Shown piece after piece: positions 58,505-64,000 of a DNA stretch of 64,000 nt. This DNA is from Methanolobus sediminis. Its GTDB lineage: Archaea; Halobacteriota; Methanosarcinia; Methanosarcinales; Methanosarcinaceae. Position numbers and translations under genes: made by a program. The notes under the pieces were generated by a model that was not told the origin of the DNA, ran no database searches, and saw only the letters and a list, made by a program, of their open reading frames with translations. The stretch covers positions 1,426,001 through 1,490,000 of the forward strand of contig NZ_CP133592.1 in assembly GCF_031312595.1 (NCBI RefSeq), in the 5' to 3' direction. Positions within the stretch are counted from its first letter, which is position 1, and every line of letters begins with the position of its first letter.

Positions 58505-59123
58505 TAATCTGTTTCAGTTCTTCAGGTTCCTTTGAATAGAATACAATATTGGATTTATCGGTATTCACTCTTAATAATCTCGAATATGGAAGTTTTTTCA
58601 GTAGATTTACAATAATTGCTGCTGCCAGAAATATGAACCAGAATTCATAAAGAAGTATATACACACCTTCTGTCAGTGAAACTCCAGATATTCCATAAAG
58701 CAGATCGTTTCTTGCTTTGTAAATAAGATATGTAGGAAGGACAAATAATAAGAGAATCTGCATCAAGCGATATGTGTGACTCCTATTTTTTCTGATATGT
58801 ACCTCTTTTATGTCTTTCTTGTTAATCACAAGCGGACTGAAAAGAGGTCTGTGAATTATTATCATGTGGGAATTGATCTCAACCTGTGTCCGTTCTTTGA
58901 CAAAAAGAATGATGAATCCTATGTACCAGATTGCATAGATCAAAACCTTGCATTCAGGTGATTGCAGACACAGAGCATAGACTATTAAGGTTGCTACTAT
59001 CATGGGGACAAGAACTTTCAACATGGCTTTGTCAAAAGTCATGTCCAGTTGCATCTTTTGTTTAAACTGGGTGTCAGTATTCATTTCAGCAATCTCTTCT
59101 CTGATTAGAATCTGGTATTTCAA
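58482..59123 (-). CDS. Membrane protein, first of three tandem paralogues
   Basis: A 213-residue protein (or about 200 if it begins at the internal MNTDTQFK). Helices near VLVPMIVATLIVYALCL and LIYAIWYIGFIILF frame SHMIIIHRPLFSPLVINKKDIKEV, then MQILLLFVLPTYLIY and FWFIFLAAAIIVNLL follow, with a tail IVFYSKEPEELKQII. The three copies have the sequence order helix pair, PH-like strands, helix pair, tail. The upstream region holds the repeat at 59281-59302, shared with the promoter of the winged-helix gene. No role is known. Confidence 0.75.
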   Translation of the reverse strand: MKYQILIREEIAEMNTDTQFKQKMQLDMTFDKAMLKVLVPMIVATLIVYALCLQSPECKVLIYAIWYIGFIILFVKERTQVEINSHMIIIHRPLFSPLVINKKDIKEVHIRKNRSHTYRLMQILLLFVLPTYLIYKARNDLLYGISGVSLTEGVYILLYEFWFIFLAAAIIVNLLKKLPYSRLLRVNTDKSNIVFYSKEPEELKQIIETQETA

Positions 59124-59280
59124 TAGATCATTTGTACCATCAGGAAGTTGGGGAGCAAGGCCACATGTATATGAGCTTTAATCGGATGACATTGTGACCT
59201 TGCAGTTGGTACATTGGGTTCCCACAAACTTTCTGTATTTATGGGGGTTATTACTAAAAAAACATTAATTTATTTAGGTG

Positions 59281-59302
59281 TTATGGCCAAAGATTCAAAC
59301 TG
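59281..59302. repeat. Direct repeat copy A, possible regulator site
   Basis: TTATGGCCAAAGATTCAAACTG, in the upstream region of the three-paralogue operon, matches copy B (60061-60081) at nearly every position. It lies 158 bases from the start of the first paralogue and just past the 3' side of the secreted-protein gene. Confidence 0.55.
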
Positions 59303-59364
59303 TTTGATATAGGCAATTGAAAAAGTATCCCTCCCTCAGGTGTAATACTGATGTGCCTTTTTCG

Positions 59365-59949
59365 TTAATCGGAAACCTCATCATCTGAACTAGGAAGAGT
59401 TCCACCGGGTTCCACATCCCCACTACGGTATATAACATTAATTTCTATTTTTTCCCCATTTCGTCTTATCTCCCCTGCTTGTTCAATTATGTATTTTATG
59501 TTTAGTATGCCCCCGAAATCGACCCTGCCAATGACTCCGGCTTCTGATGCTGTAAAACGAGCTTTGCTTTCAGAATAGCCAACGACATTTCCATTGTAGG
59601 TATATATCTCTGGCTTACTTCCTTCATTCATAAGTATGCCGGGTTCTAATTCTAATTTGTATTCTTTCCCGGATAACTCAATAGTAATTTTGCCAGAATC
59701 TGCATCTTTTATGAAAGCTACAGGGTCAACAGTGACGATATCATATTTCGTTATTGAATCGAACCTCTGTAAATTGATTCCATCATCTTCATTAATCTCT
59801 ATTTTTTCAAAATGCACATTTTGTGAAGTTTCATTTGATGATTCTACTGCTTTCTCACTTACAACTATCAGAGAAATGAATACCAGTACAAAACAAATTA
59901 CTATAATTTGTTTATAATTCATTGATTTCACCATTTGTTTTGTTCCCAA
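59365..59949 (-). CDS. Secreted or membrane-anchored hypothetical protein
   Basis: Up to 194 residues; start among MGTKQ, MVKSM or MNYKQ (59922) is not decided. One hydrophobic segment, IIVICFVLVFISLIVVSE, serves as signal or anchor, then an acidic extracellular part with VHFEKIEINEDDGINLQRFD, VAFIKDADSGKITIELSGKEYKLEL and GNVVGYSESKARFTASEAGVIGRVDFGG. This last stretch resembles propeptide or beta-sandwich domains of archaeal exported proteins, but no family is certain. It ends in Pro/Ser/Asp-rich residues. It is flanked by the two repeat copies. Confidence 0.6.
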   Translation of the reverse strand: MGTKQMVKSMNYKQIIVICFVLVFISLIVVSEKAVESSNETSQNVHFEKIEINEDDGINLQRFDSITKYDIVTVDPVAFIKDADSGKITIELSGKEYKLELEPGILMNEGSKPEIYTYNGNVVGYSESKARFTASEAGVIGRVDFGGILNIKYIIEQAGEIRRNGEKIEINVIYRSGDVEPGGTLPSSDDEVSD

Positions 59950-60060
59950 TGCCAGCTATGACTCTGTCTTATGCACTATTGGGCAACACAACTATCTAAT
60001 CTAATTTAGCAATAAGATATGTATTGTTATAATGTAGTCTTTTCGGTTTTTATTTAACTA

Positions 60061-60081
60061 TTATGGCCAGAGTTCAAACTG
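60061..60081. repeat. Direct repeat copy B, possible regulator site
   Basis: TTATGGCCAGAGTTCAAACTG, in the shared upstream region of the divergent secreted-protein and winged-helix genes. It is about 780 bases from copy A, in the same orientation, and both are preceded by TTATTTA. Confidence 0.55.
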
Positions 60082-60112
60082 AAAGCAATTAAAGTTCAAT
60101 AAACGTAGTACT

Positions 60113-60973
60113 TTGAAATTAGTTGGAACGATTGGCCATAATCTATATATCACATATTTGTTATCTTCAAGCAGAAGGTTGTTTAAACGTAGAACGTATC
60201 TACAAATGATGAGATGGCGGGGGTTCTATTACTTGAAATTAAAGTTACAAGAAACTTTAAAAATAATAATTTTTTTGCTTTTGATAATCTGTAACTGCTA
60301 TATTGCAAGTGCTGAAGTTTATGTTACTTTTGAACCTCCAAAAGACATTCCTCCAGAGAATGTCCATAATACAGGATCAGATGGCACTCTTACTTTCTGG
60401 GACCTGCCATTATATTTCAAATTTATATGGATTGGTTGCACTATCTGGTTCATCATAGTTTCAATAGGTAAATTCATCCCATTGCTTCTTGGAAAAGTAG
60501 CATGCACAAAAGGTGAAAAGAACAGGAAAAAGATACTTTCGTATGTATCTGAAAATCCGGGTTGCTCTGAAAGTGATATTCTTTCTGACCTGGAAATGAA
60601 AAGAGGAACCTTTAGGTATCATGTAGATAAGCTTCAGCTTTCAAATCTTCTTATTGCCTTTAAACAAGGTCGCTTTATCAATTATTTCAGCAAGGGTCAT
60701 GCAAATGAGACCTCCCTGCAAAATGCTGTTTCTAATACACAAAGTGACACCAGAAAATGTGTTCTGGAAACGATATGTGAAGAACCCGGTGTGAATGGTA
60801 AGGAATTATCAGAAAAAATAGGGGTTGACAAGAGTACCATTCACTGGCACATAACCAAACTGAAAGATGAAAATATGATACGTGATGAAAAAGATGGCAG
60901 ATACAGGAAATACTATCCTGCTAGCAATTTTTCAGTTATTCAGGACAACAAGTTATCAGTAATGTCAGACTGA
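60113..60973 (+). CDS. Membrane-anchored tandem winged-helix transcriptional regulator
   Basis: Up to 286 residues. Two hydrophobic segments, TLKIIIFLLLIICNCYIASA and FIWIGCTIWFIIVSIGKFI, enclose a short external loop (residues about 70-95), putting the rest in the cytoplasm. Two winged-helix units follow: KILSYVSENPGCSESDILSDLEMKRGTFRYHVDKL and CVLETICEEPGVNGKELSEKIGVDKSTIHWHITKL. Such one-component membrane regulators are common in Methanosarcinales; the signal is unknown. The true start may be further in, at MMRWRGF or nearby. It converges with metV, the ends overlapping by nine bases. It may bind the repeat at 60061 upstream of itself. Confidence 0.8.
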   Translation: MKLVGTIGHNLYITYLLSSSRRLFKRRTYLQMMRWRGFYYLKLKLQETLKIIIFLLLIICNCYIASAEVYVTFEPPKDIPPENVHNTGSDGTLTFWDLPLYFKFIWIGCTIWFIIVSIGKFIPLLLGKVACTKGEKNRKKILSYVSENPGCSESDILSDLEMKRGTFRYHVDKLQLSNLLIAFKQGRFINYFSKGHANETSLQNAVSNTQSDTRKCVLETICEEPGVNGKELSEKIGVDKSTIHWHITKLKDENMIRDEKDGRYRKYYPASNFSVIQDNKLSVMSD

Positions 60974-61585
60974 ATCTTCAGTACCTTCTTTAGCATCCCA
61001 TGTGATATCAAGCAGGTCAAGTCTTCCTATTTTCTCAAGCCTGTTACAGATAAGCTCCCATGCACAGTCTTTTTCAGGATCGATTTCGCATTTTCCGTTA
61101 ACGGAACCTCCACAAGGTCCGTTCAGTAAATGCTTGGGACACAAACTCTTCGGGCAAATACTACCAAAATAATATATCTTACATTCACCACACATGGCAC
61201 AGAGTTCAGGAACAACTTCTCCGTGAGTTCTTCCTCCAAGGGATACAGTGTCATTTGATGGATAAACCGGTACATCCACAACACCGGCTACAATAGAAAC
61301 TCCGCTTCCGCAGGCCATTACAAGAATAGTCTTAGCATCTTTTATGGCAGGATTCTTTTCAACAAGTGAATCGAATGAAGCTACACTGCAGGCTGCACTT
61401 GGGATTACCCAGCCTACTACATGCTTTCCTGCATCTTCAAGGCGCTGGCACATTTCAAGAACTTCAGGCTCACCGCCAACGTGTATCTTTGCTGCACATG
61501 CATTGCAGCCGATAATGAAGATATCATCCTCATCTTTCAGTATTTCAAGTATCTCTTCAAAGGGCTTTGCAGATGAAATTATCAT
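60965..61585 (-). CDS. metV: MetV-like protein (methylenetetrahydrofolate reductase C-terminal domain)
   Basis: A 206-residue cysteine-rich protein: IGCNACAAKIHVGGEPEVLEM, ACGSGVSIVAGVVDVPVYP, then CAMCGECKIYYFGSICPKSLCPKHL and NGPCGG. These match the MTHFR C-terminal (MetV) domain, which in acetogens binds zinc or Fe-S and pairs with MetF to make the folate reductase. It overlaps the folP-like gene by four bases (ATGA) and would supply the MetF partner although metF is 3.7 kb away on the same strand. An unrelated role in the same C1 path cannot be ruled out. Confidence 0.88.
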   Translation of the reverse strand: MIISSAKPFEEILEILKDEDDIFIIGCNACAAKIHVGGEPEVLEMCQRLEDAGKHVVGWVIPSAACSVASFDSLVEKNPAIKDAKTILVMACGSGVSIVAGVVDVPVYPSNDTVSLGGRTHGEVVPELCAMCGECKIYYFGSICPKSLCPKHLLNGPCGGSVNGKCEIDPEKDCAWELICNRLEKIGRLDLLDITWDAKEGTEDSV

Positions 61586-62817
61586 AGTTCCCTCAGGTAC
61601 CCATGCTCTACATCCATATCATTTTCAAGCACTTCCGCAATCATCTCTGCTATCAAAGGAAGGTTGCGTGCCTGGAACGAGAGCTTATGGACCAGTTTCT
61701 CAAATTGTAATATAGTACCAATTATGAGCACATCAGTCTTGTTGGTTTCGTGTGATACTGCATCACGCTCAAGGGCAGCATCTCCGCCTCTTGCAAGGAT
61801 TTCCTGCTTGATGATCAGTGCCTCAGTGGTTGTAATGTTATTTACACGAACAACCTTGCTTACGGTCTTATTTTTCATGACCTTTGCACCGGTACCTGTG
61901 ACCTTCATACTTCTCATGAGATATTCCGCATCATCAGGATGAGTTATATCTGAAATGGTAACTTCAAAATCACCTTCTTTCACAAACGGCTGTCTTTTTC
62001 TCATTGCAGCCGCCACCTCTACTACATCCTTTGTTTCAGCAACATCGTGAGTCCTTACGATATGTGCACCCTTGTGGATAACAATTGCAGTTGCAGCAAG
62101 GCTTCCATACAACCTTTCTTTTGCCGGTTTGTGTAACACAGCATCGATGCAGGATTTTCGTGATACGGCTGCAAGCAGTGGCCTGCCAAAAACCCTGAGA
62201 CTCTCGAACTGGTCTATAGTCTCAAAATCAAAAATCGGGTCTTTTTCAGGTATCCATTTACCGACTGCCGGGTCAAGAATAAGCTTGTTGGTATCGATGT
62301 CTTTTGCATCTGCTCTGCTGATTATGTCAGCAAGTGATTGCATGATAGCATCCATGCCAATTGGGTCACCGGGAACCTTTTCCGATGCCATAACAACAGC
62401 AGGACAATCGTACTCAGCAACAACATCCATCATTTCGGGATTTGTTGTAAAGCCTGATACATCATTGATAATATCTGCACCATGTTTCAGGGATTCTTTT
62501 GCAACGCTTGCATAAACAGTGTCTACGGAAATGAGTGCATCCACATTTTCATTAAGTAAATCCAGTGCAGGAATCATGCGATTGAGTTCTTCTTCCTCGC
62601 TGATCACAGGATTTGCAAGTGGCCATGTGGAACGGGCACCAATATCAAGTATGGTTGCACCGTCATTGATCATCTTTTGTGCAACATCAAGAAGAGAATC
62701 GTTACTAACAACCGAACCCTTATAAAAGGATTCTTTGCTGAGGTTGATGATACCCATAAGTCTTACAGGATGCTCGTCACCAACTTTCAAGCCGCATATG
62801 TCTACATCAACAACCAT
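61582..62817 (-). CDS. Dihydropteroate synthase-like protein with C-terminal extension
   Basis: A 411-residue protein. The first 260 residues are a DHPS TIM barrel: RLMGIINLSKESFYKGS, DGATILDIGARSTWP, ISVDTVYASVAKESL, IINDVSGF, and LILDPAVGKW, closing with AAVSRKSCI and IVRTHDVAETKDVV. The usual NVTPDSF reads NLSKESF. About 150 further residues (from VTISDITHPD) form an extra domain I do not recognise. DHPS joins a pterin to pABA. Methanogens make sarcinapterin with a different enzyme, so this one supports folate synthesis. It sits between folD and metV. Confidence 0.85.
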   Translation of the reverse strand: MVVDVDICGLKVGDEHPVRLMGIINLSKESFYKGSVVSNDSLLDVAQKMINDGATILDIGARSTWPLANPVISEEEELNRMIPALDLLNENVDALISVDTVYASVAKESLKHGADIINDVSGFTTNPEMMDVVAEYDCPAVVMASEKVPGDPIGMDAIMQSLADIISRADAKDIDTNKLILDPAVGKWIPEKDPIFDFETIDQFESLRVFGRPLLAAVSRKSCIDAVLHKPAKERLYGSLAATAIVIHKGAHIVRTHDVAETKDVVEVAAAMRKRQPFVKEGDFEVTISDITHPDDAEYLMRSMKVTGTGAKVMKNKTVSKVVRVNNITTTEALIIKQEILARGGDAALERDAVSHETNKTDVLIIGTILQFEKLVHKLSFQARNLPLIAEMIAEVLENDMDVEHGYLREL

Positions 62818-62905
62818 TATTCAACCTGGTAGTTTTAATCAAAGGTAAATGAGCAAAACAGTTTTGCCAAAATAGTATTCAATTAATAAAATATAAGTGT
62901 GCTTA

Positions 62906-63766
62906 TCAGCTGTTTGAAGCTGCCATAAGCACGTGCTCCATGAGAATTGCAATGGTCATAGGACCAACACCTCCCGGAACAGGGGTTATCAGTGAAGCTT
63001 TCTTCACGACATTATCAAAATCAACATCACCGTAAACCTTGCCTTCTTTCTCGGTGATCCCAACGTCAAAGATCACTGCACCTTCCTTCACCATATCGGC
63101 TTTAATAAGGTGCATTACACCGGTTCCGACTACAAGGATATCTGCATCTAGGGTGAATTTCTTCAGGTCATCGGTGAAAACGTGGCAAACAGAAACGGTT
63201 GCATTCCTGTTGATAAGCATTGCAGCCATGGGTTTTCCAACAACGTTGCTGTGTCCAACGATTACTGCATGTTTACCCTGGATAGTGACATCATACTCTT
63301 CCAGTGCTCTGATAACACCTTTCGGAGTACATGGTACAAGTCCTTCATCCCCAATGAGAAGTTTACCCATATTGTATGGGTGAAATCCGTCCGCATCCTT
63401 TGCAGGATCTATTGCAAGCATTGCTGATTTATCATCAAGGTGTTTTGGAAGAGGTAACTGGAGGAGAATTCCGTGGATATCCTTCCTGTCATTCAATTCC
63501 TGGATACGCTGCATGAGTTCTTCCTGTGTGGTGGACTCAGGCATATTCTGGTCCTCTGCGTGTATGCCAACTCTTTCACATGCTTTGTGTTTGAGACGGA
63601 CATACATCTTGGATGCAGGGTCCTCGCCAACAAGTATGGTTGCAAGTCCAGGTGTGATACCTTTCTCTGCCTTGAGCTTGTCAACTCCCTGCTTTACCTG
63701 CTCTTCCACTTTCTTTGACAGGCCTCTGCCGTCTATCTTCCTGGAATCGTAGTTCTCTTCTGCCAT
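62906..63766 (-). CDS. folD: Methylenetetrahydrofolate dehydrogenase/cyclohydrolase FolD
   Basis: A 286-residue Fol[20 protein letters not shown] (YxxxK catalytic lysine), [56 protein letters not shown] (NADP binding) and [19 protein letters not shown]. It interconverts methylene- and formyl-tetrahydrofolate through the methenyl form. Length and all motifs are standard. It lies 45 bases behind glyA and 88 bases ahead of the DHPS-like gene, in one likely operon. Confidence 0.96.
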   Translation of the reverse strand: MAEENYDSRKIDGRGLSKKVEEQVKQGVDKLKAEKGITPGLATILVGEDPASKMYVRLKHKACERVGIHAEDQNMPESTTQEELMQRIQELNDRKDIHGILLQLPLPKHLDDKSAMLAIDPAKDADGFHPYNMGKLLIGDEGLVPCTPKGVIRALEEYDVTIQGKHAVIVGHSNVVGKPMAAMLINRNATVSVCHVFTDDLKKFTLDADILVVGTGVMHLIKADMVKEGAVIFDVGITEKEGKVYGDVDFDNVVKKASLITPVPGGVGPMTIAILMEHVLMAASNS

Positions 63767-63811
63767 TATGAAAACACCTGATGTAGTTTCTATACAGCCT
63801 GCGTTTTTAAT

Positions 63812-64000
63812 TTACTTGTAAACCGGGAATCTGCTGCAAAGCTGCTCAACATCGGAGTTGACACCGTGAAGGACTGAATCATTATCGAGGTTGTTAACTA
63901 CATCTGCAATGTATCCTGCGATTTCCTTCATCTGGTCTTCTTTCATTCCTCTTGTTGTTGCTGCAGGTGTACCGATCCTTATTCCACTTGTGATGAATGG
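63812..64000 (-). CDS. glyA: Serine hydroxymethyltransferase, C-terminal part (gene continues past the window)
   Basis: The last 62 residues before the TAA at 63812-63814. They read PFITSGIRIGTPAATTRGMK and then end in a short C-terminal helix region with LCSRFPVYK. The SGIRIGTPA-TTRGM segment, with the arginine that holds the substrate carboxylate, is diagnostic of GlyA. It makes glycine and methylene-tetrahydrofolate from serine, feeding FolD just downstream. Confidence 0.93.
   Translation of the reverse strand, partial: PFITSGIRIGTPAATTRGMKEDQMKEIAGYIADVVNNLDNDSVLHGVNSDVEQLCSRFPVYK

Overview
The window comes from a methanogenic archaeon of the order Methanosarcinales, most likely family Methanosarcinaceae. 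The signs are an archaeal 16S-tRNA(Ala)-23S rRNA operon with tRNA(Cys) and 5S behind it, TATA-box promoters, archaea-only families (HerA/NurA, DnaG-type primase, ArcS, UPF0058, UPF0200/UPF0201, RNL3-type RNA ligase), a pyruvate:ferredoxin oxidoreductase of four small subunits, a CofE-family ligase, and an OtaABC-type glycine betaine transporter of the kind described in Methanosarcina mazei. The transporter suggests a salt-exposed habitat. Genus cannot be fixed by reading alone. No CRISPR array, transposase or prophage was seen; this is mostly core chromosome.

Layout. 1-2.6 kb: porGDAB on the minus strand, porB cut by the window edge. 2.8-9.4 kb: tRNA-dihydrouridine synthase, the UPF0200-UPF0201-TIM barrel operon, a small ribbon-helix-helix protein, tRNA-Lys, and nurA-herA. 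9.6-17.8 kb: a sodium:solute symporter, a core-MetE methyltransferase, a secreted subtilase, a SpoIIM-like membrane protein, and a KaiC-like ATPase with an unknown partner. 17.8-27.8 kb: a divergent translation-type GTPase and an RNA ligase behind two CBS proteins, a decayed reading frame, a third CBS protein, a three-OB-fold RPA, KptA, RtcA and a flavin disulfide reductase. 28-41 kb: dnaG, UPF0058, archaeosine synthase with a GNAT protein, a GlcD/GlcF-like pair, a PGF-CTERM secreted protein, YgiQ/MBL/TatD, and leuA with an apparent frameshift. 41.5-47.4 kb: rRNA operon with two promoters. 47.7-54.1 kb: a dihydrolipoamide dehydrogenase-like protein, the glycine betaine ABC transporter and an alkaline phosphatase. 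54.3-64 kb: two gene sets of folate-linked C1 metabolism (metF-thiC-cofE paralogue; glyA-folD-folP-metV), separated by three overlapping paralogous membrane proteins, a secreted protein and a membrane-anchored winged-helix regulator.

The genes join into a few themes. The right end holds most of a tetrahydrofolate C1 pathway in an organism whose main C1 carrier should be tetrahydrosarcinapterin: serine hydroxymethyltransferase, FolD, MetF, a MetV-like protein and a dihydropteroate synthase, with no Fhs visible. The middle holds several RNA-end enzymes (RNA ligase, 2'-phosphotransferase, 3'-phosphate cyclase) within 8 kb, the ligase lying in a likely operon with CBS nucleotide sensors. Two conserved genes, leuA and the transporter ATPase, have family-conserved N-terminal coding sequence that no in-frame ATG, GTG or TTG reaches; this is either sequence error in A/T runs or unusual expression.
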